Assembly: GCA_017307275.1 (NCBI GenBank)
Contig: JAFKFK010000040.1
Span: forward strand, 1 to 53,611
Source of the DNA: Alphaproteobacteria bacterium
GTDB taxonomy: Bacteria; Pseudomonadota; Alphaproteobacteria; Reyranellales; Reyranellaceae
DNA: 53,611 nt
Reading direction: 5' to 3'
This document shows, one piece after another, positions 9,754 to 18,689 of this stretch. The position numbers were made by a program, and so were the translations under genes. The notes beneath the pieces were generated by a model. The model ran no database searches. It had not been told where the DNA came from and saw nothing but the letters and a program-made list of their open reading frames with translations. Each line of letters begins with the position of its first letter. Position 1 is the first letter of the stretch.

Positions 9754-11334
9754 ATGCGTAAACGGATACTTGGATTGTTCGCAGCATTGGCGCTTTCGGC
9801 GCCCATGGCAGTTCCAGTGACGGCTGTTGCCCAGCAGCCCAAGACCCTGCGGGCGGTCATGCATTCGGATCTCAAGATCCTGGATCCGATCTGGACCACG
9901 GCCTTCATCGTGCGCAACCACGGCTACATGGTCTACGACACGCTGTTCGCACTGGATGGCAACCTCAAGATCCAGCCGCAGATGGTCGACACGTGGAAGA
10001 TGAGCGATGACAAGCTCACCTGGACCTTCACCCTGCGCGACGGGCTCGAATTCCATGACGGCCAGCCGGTCACGTCCGACGACGTGATCGCCTCGCTGAA
10101 GCGCTGGGCGGCCCGCGATTCGCTGGGCCAGATCCTGTGGGCCAAGGTCACCGAAGCCAAGGCTGTCGACCCCAAGACCTTCCAGCTCGTGCTGAAGGCG
10201 CCGACGGGCATCGTGCTGCAGGCACTGGCGAAGCCGTCGGGCAATCCGTTCATCATGCCGAAGCGGGTCGCGGAGACCGACCCCAGCAAGCAGATCGACG
10301 ACTATACGGGTTCGGGCCCGTTCATCTTCAAGAAGGACGAATGGAAGCCCGGCGACAAGACCGTCTACGTCAAGAACCCCAAGTACAAGCCGCGCGCCGA
10401 GCCGGCGTCGGGGCTGGCCGGCGGCAAGGTCGCCAAGGTCGATCGCGTCGAGTGGGTGGCGATGCCCGACCAGCAGACCGCGGTCAATGCGCTGCAGGCC
10501 GGTGAGATCGACATCATCGAACAGCCGCAGCACGATCTCTACCCGATCCTGAAGAAGGACAAGAACATCTCGCTGGTCACCACCAACAAGTGGGGCAACC
10601 AGTACATCTACCGCTTCAACCAGCTCCATAAGCCGTTCGACAATCCCAAGAACCGGCAGGCGATGCTCTATGCGTTGAACCAGAAGGACTTCCTCGAAGG
10701 CGTGATCGGCGATCCCGACTACTACAAGCTCTGCAAGGCGATGTTCGTCTGCGGCGGTCCCTACGAGACCAACGCAGGCTTCGAGGACAAGTACGGCAGC
10801 GATTTCGCCAAGGCGAAAGAGCTCCTGAAGGAAGGTGGCTATGACGGCACGCCGGTCGTGCTGCTGCACTCGACCGACCTCTACGTGCTGACCAACATGG
10901 CGCCGATCGCCAAGGCGCTGATGGAGAAGGCCGGTCTCAAGGTCGATATGCAGTCGATGGATTGGCAGACCCTGGTCGCCCGCCGTGCCAAGAAGGAGGC
11001 GCCGGATAAGGGTGGCTGGAACATCCTGATCACCTCGACCAGCAGCGTCGATTCGCTGGATCCGGTGAATTCGAGCTTCATCAGTGCGAGCTGCGACAAG
11101 GCATGGTTCGGCTGGCCTTGCGACGAGGAGATCACGCGGCTGCGCCAGGCCTTCGCCGACGAGACCGATGAGGCCAAGCGTAAGGAGCTCGTCGAGAAGA
11201 TCCAGCTGCGCGCCGCCGAAGTGCCGACGCACGCCGTGCTCGGCCAGTACACGGGCGCGATGGGAACCCGCAAGAACATCAGCGGCAACGTCACCTCGCC
11301 CGTGCCGGTGTTCTGGAACGTCGAGAAGAAGTAG
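9754..11334 (+). CDS. ABC transporter substrate-binding protein, family 5 (copy 1)
   Basis: A 526-residue periplasmic binding protein of the peptide/nickel/opine class. An N-terminal signal peptide (MRKR, hydrophobic core, cleavage near VAQQ) is followed by the SBP_bac_5 pattern LDPIWTTAFIVRNHGYM, then LTWTFTLRDGLEFHDG and FNQ/Y-rich cleft segments. It would bind a peptide-like or organic solute for an ABC importer. No permease or ATPase of this class is nearby. It lies 3 nt after the GMC oxidoreductase, and a close paralogue follows. Confidence 0.92.
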   Translation: MRKRILGLFAALALSAPMAVPVTAVAQQPKTLRAVMHSDLKILDPIWTTAFIVRNHGYMVYDTLFALDGNLKIQPQMVDTWKMSDDKLTWTFTLRDGLEFHDGQPVTSDDVIASLKRWAARDSLGQILWAKVTEAKAVDPKTFQLVLKAPTGIVLQALAKPSGNPFIMPKRVAETDPSKQIDDYTGSGPFIFKKDEWKPGDKTVYVKNPKYKPRAEPASGLAGGKVAKVDRVEWVAMPDQQTAVNALQAGEIDIIEQPQHDLYPILKKDKNISLVTTNKWGNQYIYRFNQLHKPFDNPKNRQAMLYALNQKDFLEGVIGDPDYYKLCKAMFVCGGPYETNAGFEDKYGSDFAKAKELLKEGGYDGTPVVLLHSTDLYVLTNMAPIAKALMEKAGLKVDMQSMDWQTLVARRAKKEAPDKGGWNILITSTSSVDSLDPVNSSFISASCDKAWFGWPCDEEITRLRQAFADETDEAKRKELVEKIQLRAAEVPTHAVLGQYTGAMGTRKNISGNVTSPVPVFWNVEKK

Positions 11335-11415
11335 CAACCGCTTCTGCGGTAGCGCTTGCCAATACCCGCCTCCATGGCAGACGATGCACGTTGTCTGCAA
11401 ATAGGGAGGCGGGTG

Positions 11416-12990
11416 ATGCGAAAGCGTGTCCTTGGCTTAGCAGTAGCGTGCGTGCTCGGCGTTGCGTCAGGCGTTGTCGGGAGTGCTCAGGCGCAAACGA
11501 CTTTGAGAGTGGTCAACCACTCCGACCTCAAGATCCTCGATCCGATCTGGACAACGGCCTACATCGTCCGCAACCACGGCTACATGATCTACGACACGCT
11601 GTTCGCGCTGGACGGCAATCTCGAGGTCAAGCCGCAGATGGTCGATACGTGGAAGGTGAGCGACGACAAGCTCACCTGGACATTCGCTCTGCGCGACGGT
11701 CTCGAATTCCACGACGGCACGCCGGTCACATCGGCCGACGTCATCCCCTCACTCAAGCGCTGGGCGGTCCGCGATCCGCTGGGGCAGATGCTCTGGACCA
11801 AGGTGGTCGACGTCAAGGCAGTCGATCCCAAGACTTTCCAGATCGTCCTGAAGGCGCCGACCGGCATCATGCTCCAGGCGCTGGGCAAGCCGTCGGGCAA
11901 TGCCTTCATCATGCCGAAGAAGGTTGCCGAGACCGATCCGTTCAAACAGATCGACGACTATACCGGCTCCGGCCCGTTCATCTTCAGGAAGGAGGAATGG
12001 AAGCCCGGCGACAAGACAGTCTACGTCAAGAATCCCAAATACAAGCCGCGCGCCGAACCGCCGTCGGGACTGGCGGGTGGCAAGATCGCCAAGGTGGATC
12101 GCGTCGAATGGGTCGCCATGCCTGATCAGCAGACCGTGGTGAATGCCCTGCTGAAGGGCGAGATCGACATGATCGAAAGCCCCCAGCACGACCTGTTCAA
12201 GGTCATGGAAGCAGACCCTAACATCAAGCTGGAGAACCTGAACAAGTGGGGCAACCAGTACATCTTCCGCTTCAACCAGCTCTTCAAGCCATTCGATAAT
12301 GCGAAGATCCGCCAGGCCGTCATCACTGCCTTCAACCAGAAGGACTTTCTCGACGGCGTGATCGGCGATCCCAAGTACTACAAGGTCTGCAAGGCGATGT
12401 TCATGTGCGACACGCCCTATGCCACCACCAAGGGCATGGAAGCGATGTACGACAGCAACTTCGTGAAGGCGAGGGAGCTTCTGAAGGAAGGCGGCTATGA
12501 CGGCACGCCGGTCCTTCTGATGCACTCGACCGACCTATACGTGTTGACGAACCTGGCGCCGGTCGCCAAGTCGCTGATGGAGCGAGCCGGCCTCAAGGTC
12601 GATATGCAGTCGATGGATTGGCAGACCCTGGTCAGCCGCCGCGCCCGCAAGGACCCGCCGGACAAGGGCGGCTGGAACGCCTTCCTGACCTCGTCGGCTG
12701 CCGTCGATATCGTCGATCCGCTGGCCAACACCTACATCAACGCCGTGGGCGAGAATGCCTGGTTCGGCTGGCCGAAGGACGACGAGCTTCTACGGTTGCG
12801 CGCCGCCTTTGCCGACGAAACCGATCCAGCCAAGCAGAAGGAGCTGGCCACCGCCATGCAGGTGCGCGTGTCGGAGAACCCGACGCACGGCTACGTCGGC
12901 CAGTGGTATGCGCCGGTGGCGTTGCGCAAGAACGTGACCGGTAACCTCATTTCACCGGTCACGATCTTCTGGAACATCGAAAAGAAGTAA
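11416..12990 (+). CDS. ABC transporter substrate-binding protein, family 5 (copy 2)
   Basis: A 524-residue paralogue of the preceding gene; by eye about three quarters of positions are identical along the whole length, including LDPIWTTAYIVRNHGYM and MDWQTLVSRRARKD. The signal peptide is independent in sequence (MRKRVLGLAVACVLGVASG). The start at 11416 is supported by GGGAGG upstream. The spacer between the copies holds an ACCGC/GCGGT hairpin. A tandem duplication with divergence in the cleft is the simplest explanation, and the two may have different ligand preferences. Confidence 0.92.
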   Translation: MRKRVLGLAVACVLGVASGVVGSAQAQTTLRVVNHSDLKILDPIWTTAYIVRNHGYMIYDTLFALDGNLEVKPQMVDTWKVSDDKLTWTFALRDGLEFHDGTPVTSADVIPSLKRWAVRDPLGQMLWTKVVDVKAVDPKTFQIVLKAPTGIMLQALGKPSGNAFIMPKKVAETDPFKQIDDYTGSGPFIFRKEEWKPGDKTVYVKNPKYKPRAEPPSGLAGGKIAKVDRVEWVAMPDQQTVVNALLKGEIDMIESPQHDLFKVMEADPNIKLENLNKWGNQYIFRFNQLFKPFDNAKIRQAVITAFNQKDFLDGVIGDPKYYKVCKAMFMCDTPYATTKGMEAMYDSNFVKARELLKEGGYDGTPVLLMHSTDLYVLTNLAPVAKSLMERAGLKVDMQSMDWQTLVSRRARKDPPDKGGWNAFLTSSAAVDIVDPLANTYINAVGENAWFGWPKDDELLRLRAAFADETDPAKQKELATAMQVRVSENPTHGYVGQWYAPVALRKNVTGNLISPVTIFWNIEKK

Positions 12991-12996
12991 CGAGGC

Positions 12997-14490
12997 CTAT
13001 CGCGCCTTGAAGTTGAACTCTGCGCCCGACCGGATGCCGGTCGGCCAGCGGGCGGTCACGGTCTTGAGCTTGGTATAGAAGCGCACGCCTTCCATGCCGT
13101 AGATGCCGTGATCGCCGAAGACCGAGGCCTTCCATCCGCCGAAGCTATGGTAGGCCACCGGCACCGGGATCGGCACGTTGATGCCGACCATGCCGATTTT
13201 CACGTTGTTGGCGAAGGCGCGGGCGGCGTCGCCGTCGCGCGTGAAGATCGCCGTGCCATTGCCGTATGCATGGTCGTTCACCAGCTTCACGGCATCGTCG
13301 AAGGTCTTGGACCGCACGACCGAGAGCACGGGGCCGAAGATTTCGTCCTTGTAGATCGTCATGTCGGGCGTCACCTGGTCGAACAGGCAGCCACCCATGA
13401 AGTTGCCGTTCTCGTAGCCCTGCAGTTTGAGCCCCCGGCCATCGACCACCAGCTTGGCGCCTTCCTTAACGCCCTGGTCGACATAGCCCATCACCTTGTC
13501 GCGGTGCTGGCGCGTCACCAGCGGACCCATCTCCGATTGCGGATCGAGGCCGGGGCCGACCTTCAGTGCCTGGACGCGAGGCGCCAGCTTCTCGACCAGC
13601 CGGTCGCCGACATCGCCCACCGCGACAGCCACCGAGATCGCCATGCAACGCTCGCCGGCGGCGCCGTAGGCGGCTCCCATCAGGGCGTCGGCCGTCTGGT
13701 CGAGGTCGGCATCGGGCATCACCACCATGTGGTTCTTGGCACCGCACAGTGCCTGCACGCGCTTATTCTGCTGCGTACCGGTGTGATAGACATACTCGCC
13801 GATCGCGGTCGATCCCACGAAAGAGATCGCCGGGACGTCGGGGTGCTTCAGCAGCGCATCGACCGCAACCTTGTCACCATTCAGCACCTGGAAGATGCCG
13901 GCCGGCGCGCCGGCCTCGGCATAGAGCTCGGCCAGCAGCATCGGCGCGCTGGGGTCCTTCTCCGAGGGCTTCAGGATGAAGGCATTGCCGGTGGCCACGG
14001 CCATGGCGCCCATCCAGCAGGGGATCATGATCGGGAAGTTGAACGGCGTGATGCCCGCCACCACGCCGAGCGGTTGCCGGACCGACCAGGTGTCCATGTC
14101 CGATGCGACCTGCTCGGAGAAATCGCCCCGCAGGTGATGGGCAATGCCGCAGGCGAACTCCACGACTTCGAGGCCGCGTCCGACCTCTCCCTTCGCATCG
14201 TCGAAGGTCTTACCGTGTTCGAGCGACAGGTGCCGTGCCAGATCGTCGATACGCTTCTCGATCAGCCCCTTGAGGTTGAACATGACCCGCTGGCGGCGCA
14301 TCGGCGGCGTTGCAGCCCAGGCGAGCTGCGCCTTCTTGGCAATCTGGACGGCGGCATCGATCTCTTCGACCGAGGCGAAGGCGACCTTGGCGGTTACCTC
14401 GCCAGTCGCGGGGTTCGTGATGTCGCCGGTGCGACCGCTCTTTCCTGCCACCGGCTTGTTGTCGACATAGTGCCCAATGCTCGCAACCAT
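12997..14490 (-). CDS. mmsA: methylmalonate-semialdehyde dehydrogenase (CoA-acylating)
   Basis: A 497-residue aldehyde dehydrogenase converting methylmalonate or malonate semialdehyde plus CoA and NAD+ to propionyl-CoA or acetyl-CoA, in valine, thymine and inositol breakdown. Catalytic Cys282 lies in GERCMAIS, and TPFNFP (148-153) carries the conserved Asn. The segment LCGAKNHMVVMPDADLD is diagnostic for MMSDH, where the general-base Glu of other ALDHs is absent, as expected for CoA-acylating enzymes. The start at 14490 has GGAGGAA upstream. The usual partner mmsB is not adjacent. The gene is convergent with the second binding protein (6 nt gap). Confidence 0.95.
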   Translation of the reverse strand: MVASIGHYVDNKPVAGKSGRTGDITNPATGEVTAKVAFASVEEIDAAVQIAKKAQLAWAATPPMRRQRVMFNLKGLIEKRIDDLARHLSLEHGKTFDDAKGEVGRGLEVVEFACGIAHHLRGDFSEQVASDMDTWSVRQPLGVVAGITPFNFPIMIPCWMGAMAVATGNAFILKPSEKDPSAPMLLAELYAEAGAPAGIFQVLNGDKVAVDALLKHPDVPAISFVGSTAIGEYVYHTGTQQNKRVQALCGAKNHMVVMPDADLDQTADALMGAAYGAAGERCMAISVAVAVGDVGDRLVEKLAPRVQALKVGPGLDPQSEMGPLVTRQHRDKVMGYVDQGVKEGAKLVVDGRGLKLQGYENGNFMGGCLFDQVTPDMTIYKDEIFGPVLSVVRSKTFDDAVKLVNDHAYGNGTAIFTRDGDAARAFANNVKIGMVGINVPIPVPVAYHSFGGWKASVFGDHGIYGMEGVRFYTKLKTVTARWPTGIRSGAEFNFKAR

Positions 14491-14547
14491 CGTTTCCTCC
14501 GCCAATCGACGGCGTTCTACCATGGAACCGGCACGACCGAGGATGAA

Positions 14548-14573
14548 CTATCCTAGGGATAGACCCTAGGGAT
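14548..14573. promoter_or_regulatory. double CCTAGGGAT repeat upstream of mmsA
   Basis: CCTAGGGAT occurs twice as a direct repeat (14552-14560 and 14565-14573), 13 nt apart. The first lies in the inverted repeat CTATCC-TAG-GGATAG (14548-14562) and the second contains the 8-bp palindrome CCCTAGGG (14564-14571). The block lies 58 to 83 nt upstream of the mmsA start and overlaps the last codons of the CDF gene. The arrangement fits an operator for a dimeric activator or repressor of mmsA; the protein is unknown. Confidence 0.4.
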
Positions 14574-15498
14574 GGACTGTCTCGTGCGCGACACAGGCCT
14601 CCCGCTCGGTCTGGATTGTCGCGTGCTCGATCTTGAACCGGTCATGAAGGATGGCCGCGACGCTGCGCCGTACTGTTTCAGGTTCGGCGCCGTCGGCCAA
14701 CACGACATGTGCCGAGAGGCTGACATCGTCGCTGCTCATCGACCAGACGTGGAGATCGTGCACGCTGGCGACGCCCGGCGCGCCTACCATGGCGGCCCGG
14801 ATGTCGCCGAGCTTAAGGTGGGCGGGGACGCCTTCGAGCAATATCTGCGTCGTGTCCTTCAGCAGGATCCAGGTGCGCGGCAACACCCAGAGGCCAATGG
14901 CGATGGCGACGATGGGATCCACCCAGGTCCAGCCGGTCGCCATGATGATGAGGGCCGCGCCAACCACCCCAGCTGACCCCAGCATGTCGGCCCAGACTTC
15001 GAGATAGGCACCTTTGACGTTGAGGCTCTGGTCCTTGCCGGCGGACAGGAGACGCATGGCGATGAGATTGACCACCAGTCCCGCCACGGCAATCACCAGC
15101 ATGCCCCCCGACTCGACCGGCTGCGCGACCATCAGGCGGCTGATGCCTTCCCAGAGTACGAAGGCGGCGACCGCAAACAACAGCAGGGCATTGAAGGCGG
15201 CGGCCAGGATTTCGAAACGGCGGTAGCCGAAGGTTCGGCGCTCGTCCGCTGGACGCTGGCCGATCTTCACGGCGGCCAGGGCAATCGCCAGGGCCGCGGC
15301 ATCGGTGAACATGTGCGCGGCATCGGAGAGCAAGGCGAGACTGTTGAACAGATAGGCGCCGACCAACTCGACGATCAGGAAGGTGCCGGTGAGGGCGAGC
15401 GCGATGCTGAGCATCTTGCTGTTGGCGCCGGCGGCATGGTTGTGGGAGTGGCCCCCACCGCCATGGCTATGACCTGCATGATCGTGGCCTGCGGACAT
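14566..15498 (-). CDS. cation diffusion facilitator (Zn/Co/Cd exporter, CzcD/ZitB-like)
   Basis: A 310-residue inner-membrane metal/proton antiporter. The N-terminus is His-rich (HDHAGHSHGG, HSHNH; residues 5-21), followed by six transmembrane helices. The metal site in helix 2 is SDAAHMFTDAA; in helix 5 it reads YLEVWADMLGS, so Glu takes the place of the His often seen there, a variant that may alter selectivity. The cytoplasmic C-terminal domain contains the HDLHVWSMSSDDVSLSAH segment typical of the family. It exports zinc or related divalent metals. The stop overlaps the repeat block upstream of mmsA. Confidence 0.93.
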   Translation of the reverse strand: MSAGHDHAGHSHGGGGHSHNHAAGANSKMLSIALALTGTFLIVELVGAYLFNSLALLSDAAHMFTDAAALAIALAAVKIGQRPADERRTFGYRRFEILAAAFNALLLFAVAAFVLWEGISRLMVAQPVESGGMLVIAVAGLVVNLIAMRLLSAGKDQSLNVKGAYLEVWADMLGSAGVVGAALIIMATGWTWVDPIVAIAIGLWVLPRTWILLKDTTQILLEGVPAHLKLGDIRAAMVGAPGVASVHDLHVWSMSSDDVSLSAHVVLADGAEPETVRRSVAAILHDRFKIEHATIQTEREACVAHETVHP

Positions 15499-15588
15499 GG
15501 AGCTCTCCTCGTGGCGCGACGCGGCAGTCTGGGGGCTTGCCGATGAATTCGCAATCGCACGCAGGGTGTCAGGCGATTGGAGGCGTTC

Positions 15589-15924
15589 TCAGGCACGGCC
15601 TCGTTCGATGGCCGCCCTCAGGGCTTCGAGGCTTGCGTGCATTTCGTGCACGATCTTTTCGAGATCGGCAGCAACGGTGGATTCGACAGCACGCGCGGTG
15701 TGGTTCGCTTTAGCTTCCACATCCTTGGCCGCGCTTCGGATGAAAAGCGGCAGGTCCGGGGCTTTGGCCAGCGTCGACACCTGTTGAATCTGCTGCAGCA
15801 GATCGCGATGGAATTCGAGACGTGTCGGCGCTTCCACGATCTGTCGACCGGTCATGTCCAACCTGTCGATCAACTCCTGCAACTCGATCAGCATCGGACC
15901 CTCGCGGCTAAGCCACGGGACCAT
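15589..15924 (-). CDS. hypothetical helical protein
   Basis: A 111-residue protein I do not recognise. It is predicted to be mostly helical with heptad-like spacing (LIELQELIDRLDM, LLQQIQQVSTL, EKIVHEMHASLEALRAAI), is soluble, lacks a signal peptide and has no Cys. The start at 15924 is chosen for AAAGGTGGAC just upstream; further upstream the frame loses protein-like composition. It lies 90 nt downstream of the CDF exporter's start region on the same strand and opposite to the next small gene. A coiled-coil partner or regulator is possible, but no function can be assigned. Confidence 0.6.
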   Translation of the reverse strand: MVPWLSREGPMLIELQELIDRLDMTGRQIVEAPTRLEFHRDLLQQIQQVSTLAKAPDLPLFIRSAAKDVEAKANHTARAVESTVAADLEKIVHEMHASLEALRAAIERGRA

Positions 15925-16101
15925 GTCCACCTTTCCTGCTTCAGTTTTATGACGGTGCGCTGTGCGGCGCACATCCTGCGGTGGCACTGACAGCAACGCG
16001 TGCGGCGCATACCGAGTATCGGCCGAGGCGAGCATTTCTCGCTCGCTTACGCGACGGATGCAGGCAAGCTGTGGCGAGCTGCCGTGTGTAGGGAACACGC
16101 C

Positions 16102-16392
16102 GTGGAGTACGACGACGAATTTCGGCGCATGACCGAAGACGCCTACGAACGCGAACTTGATCAGATGGAGCGCGGCGGCTGCCCTCTTTCGGATCAGGAA
16201 GCGTCATTTCTCTATGCCGTGCATGGCGCGCTCTTGCTCGGCAACTATGGGTTGGCGGAGCGTATGCTCTCGACCTATCGCGGCAAGCGCCCGAGGCACT
16301 GGGTTTCCGACTGGCTGACGCGGCCGGCGCCCGAGGATGTGACCGTGGCCGGGCTGCGTATCGCGCTCGCCGATATCAAGCGTAGGACATAG
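16102..16392 (+). CDS. hypothetical small acidic protein
   Basis: A 96-residue protein of unknown family beginning with GTG 16102, which has AGGGA 7 nt upstream. A longer GTG frame from 16000 is possible but has a less protein-like beginning. The body contains DQEASFLYAVHGALLLGNYGLAERML, a helix-rich pattern like a TPR-type hairpin, and a conserved-looking RHWVSDWL. There are no membrane segments. A CGGGG-CATC-CCCCG hairpin at 16419-16432 follows the stop and may serve as a terminator. Confidence 0.55.
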   Translation: MEYDDEFRRMTEDAYERELDQMERGGCPLSDQEASFLYAVHGALLLGNYGLAERMLSTYRGKRPRHWVSDWLTRPAPEDVTVAGLRIALADIKRRT

Positions 16393-16506
16393 CTGGAATC
16401 TCGTGGGCCAACGTCCTCCGGGGCATCCCCCGAGCGCGTTCCGACCTGCAGTTTACTCGCCCTGCGAGGGCTTGTACGGTCTGCCCCCAGAAGGGGAGTA
16501 ACCGCT

Positions 16507-17538
16507 ATGAGAGTTTTCGCCAGCGCCGTTTCGGCGGCTTTTTTCGTTGTCGCCTCGTCCGCCGGGGCCCAACAGCTCGCTCCCAGCCCGACGCTCGACG
16601 CGATCAAGGCGCGCGGCCACATCGAATGCGGCGTGCATCTCGGCCTGCCGGGCTTCTCCTTTGCCAACGACAAGGGCGAATGGACCGGTCTCGATGTCGA
16701 CTACTGCAAATCCTTGGCCGCAGCGGTCCTGGGGGACGCGACCAAGGTCAAGTTCACACCGACCTCCGTCCAGCAGCGCTGGGCTGTGTTGCAGTCGGGG
16801 CAGGTCGATCTCCTGTCGCGCAACACGACGATCACTTTCTCGCGCAATGCTACACTCGGTGTGAATTTTCAGGGCATCAACTTCTATGAAGGCCAGACCT
16901 TCGTGGTGCGGACCAAGGCCAAGGTCGCCGCGGTGAAGGATCTCGCCGATGCCACGATCTGCGTCGCCGCAGGTTCGACCGAGGAGAAGATGGCGGCCGA
17001 CTGGTTCCGCGAGCGAAACCTCAAGGTCACCATCATCAACTTCCAGAAGAACGACGACGCCATCTCGGCCTACGACCAGGGCCGTTGCGACGCCTACACC
17101 GCAGGCATCGGCGCACTCGCCGGCCAGCGCATCAAGTTCAAGAACCCAGAAGAGCATCAGATCCTGTCCGAGATCATCTCCAACGATCCGCAGGGACCGG
17201 TGACCCGCTGGGGCGACGAGCGCTGGCAGCTCATCGTGCGCTGGGTGCTGAACGGCACGATTGCCGCCGAAGCCCTGGGCGTGACCTCCAAGAACGTCGA
17301 CGAGATGAAGGCCAAGTCGGCCAACTCGGAAGTCCGCCGCCTGCTGGGCGTCGAGGGCAAGTTCGGCGAGATGATGGGCATCTCCAACGATTGGATGTTC
17401 AACGCCATCAAGCAGGTCGGCAACTACGGCGAAAGCTACGAGCGCACGGTCGGCATGGGCTCGCCGCTCAAGCTCCCGCGCGGTGCCAACCAGCTCTGGA
17501 CCAAGGGCGGACTGCTGTTCACACCGCCATTCCAGTGA
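16507..17538 (+). CDS. aapJ: general L-amino-acid ABC transporter, substrate-binding protein
   Basis: A 343-residue periplasmic binding protein of the Aap/Bzt type (SBP_bac_3). The signal peptide ends at AGA-Q (residues 21-22). Typical features are LDAIKARGHIECGVHLGLPGFS at the mature start, GLDVDYCKSLAAAVLGD, and the length of about 340, longer than most polar amino-acid SBPs but normal for AapJ. It delivers broad-specificity amino acids to the two permeases that follow. AAGGGGAG precedes the ATG. Its TGA overlaps the GTG of the next gene. Confidence 0.93.
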   Translation: MRVFASAVSAAFFVVASSAGAQQLAPSPTLDAIKARGHIECGVHLGLPGFSFANDKGEWTGLDVDYCKSLAAAVLGDATKVKFTPTSVQQRWAVLQSGQVDLLSRNTTITFSRNATLGVNFQGINFYEGQTFVVRTKAKVAAVKDLADATICVAAGSTEEKMAADWFRERNLKVTIINFQKNDDAISAYDQGRCDAYTAGIGALAGQRIKFKNPEEHQILSEIISNDPQGPVTRWGDERWQLIVRWVLNGTIAAEALGVTSKNVDEMKAKSANSEVRRLLGVEGKFGEMMGISNDWMFNAIKQVGNYGESYERTVGMGSPLKLPRGANQLWTKGGLLFTPPFQ

Positions 17539-18689
17539 TCGGCTTCCTCCGCGACCGCAAGGTACGCGACTACTTCTGGCAGGGCCTGGCAACTATTGGG
17601 CTGCTGGCTGTCGTCTGGTTCTTCGTGCAGAACGCCTCGGAGAACATGCAGAAGGCCGGCATGGCGACCGGCTTTCAGTTCCTGTGGCGTGATTCCGGCA
17701 TCGAAGTGCCGTTCAACCTGACGGGCTACAAGCCGTCCGACACCATCCTGGCGCTGCTGTGGACCGGCATCGTCAACACCATCCTGGTGTCGGTCGTGTC
17801 GATCGCCGTGGCGACGGTGATCGGCTTCAGCGTCGGTTTGCTGCGTCTGTCGCGCAACTGGCTGCTGTCGAGCCTGGCCGGCTTCTACATCGAGTTCGTG
17901 CGCAACATCCCGCTGCTGTTTTTCGTGCTGTTCTGGTACTTCGGCGTTCTCGCCGCGCTGCCGACGCCACGCGAAAGCATGGGCCTCTTCGACGTCGTGT
18001 TCCTGAACCGCCGCGGCCTTTCCATTCCGACACCCAACGATCTTGCGGGCTTCAGGATCGCGATCGTCGCAACGCTTGTGCTGATCGCGGTTCAGTTCGG
18101 ACTGTCGCGCTGGGCCCGCGCCCGGCAGGCCCGCACCGGCCGGGATTTCCCGCTGTGGGCGGTGGGTTTCGTGTTGTGCGGGGCGTTGCCGCTGGCGGCT
18201 TTCGTCGCCGCCGGCTTCACCACGTCGTGGGACGTGCCGACCCTGCGCGGCTTCAACTATCGCGGCGGCTTCGTGCTGGTGCCGGAGTTCGTGGCGCTGT
18301 TTGCGGCGCTCTCGACCTATACGGCAGGTTTCATTGCCGAAGTCGTGCGCGGCGGCATCCAGTCGGTGCGCCAGGGCCAGCTCGACGCAGGAAGGGCGCT
18401 CGGGCTCAGTCCCGGACGCGTCGTGCGACTGGTCGTGATCCCGCAGGCCATGCCGGTGATCATCCCGCCGATCACCAGCCAGTATCTCAACCTGATCAAG
18501 AACTCCTCGTTCGGCGCGGCCATTGCCTATCCCGATATCGTTTCGGTGTTCATGGGCTCGGCTCTGGTTGCCACAGGACAGGCCGTCGAGATCATCGCCA
18601 TCACGCTCGCGATCTACCTCACGCTCAGCCTTTTCGTGTCGCTGTTGATGAATTGGTACAATGCGCGCCACAAGCTGGTGACGCGATGA
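17535..18689 (+). CDS. aapQ: general L-amino-acid ABC transporter permease, AapQ-type
   Basis: A 384-residue inner-membrane permease starting at GTG 17535, which overlaps the aapJ stop as GTGA. It carries the long N-terminal extension and insert typical of the Aap/Bzt system rather than the short 220-residue HisMQ type. The EAA loop is EVVRGGIQSVRQGQLDAGRALGL. About eight hydrophobic segments are visible. It forms a heterodimer with the AapM-type permease that overlaps its end. Confidence 0.92.
   Translation: MIGFLRDRKVRDYFWQGLATIGLLAVVWFFVQNASENMQKAGMATGFQFLWRDSGIEVPFNLTGYKPSDTILALLWTGIVNTILVSVVSIAVATVIGFSVGLLRLSRNWLLSSLAGFYIEFVRNIPLLFFVLFWYFGVLAALPTPRESMGLFDVVFLNRRGLSIPTPNDLAGFRIAIVATLVLIAVQFGLSRWARARQARTGRDFPLWAVGFVLCGALPLAAFVAAGFTTSWDVPTLRGFNYRGGFVLVPEFVALFAALSTYTAGFIAEVVRGGIQSVRQGQLDAGRALGLSPGRVVRLVVIPQAMPVIIPPITSQYLNLIKNSSFGAAIAYPDIVSVFMGSALVATGQAVEIIAITLAIYLTLSLFVSLLMNWYNARHKLVTR

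Noticed and set aside
9325..11400. 691-residue open frame on the minus strand
   Set aside because: It is antisense to the GMC gene end and the first binding protein, is rich in Arg/His/Leu with no domain pattern, and the plus-strand genes explain the region fully.
11335..11415. Intrinsic terminator between the two family-5 binding proteins
   Set aside because: The ACCGC/GCGGT hairpin has no T-run and the genes are likely to be co-transcribed or only partly attenuated; there is not enough to call a terminator.
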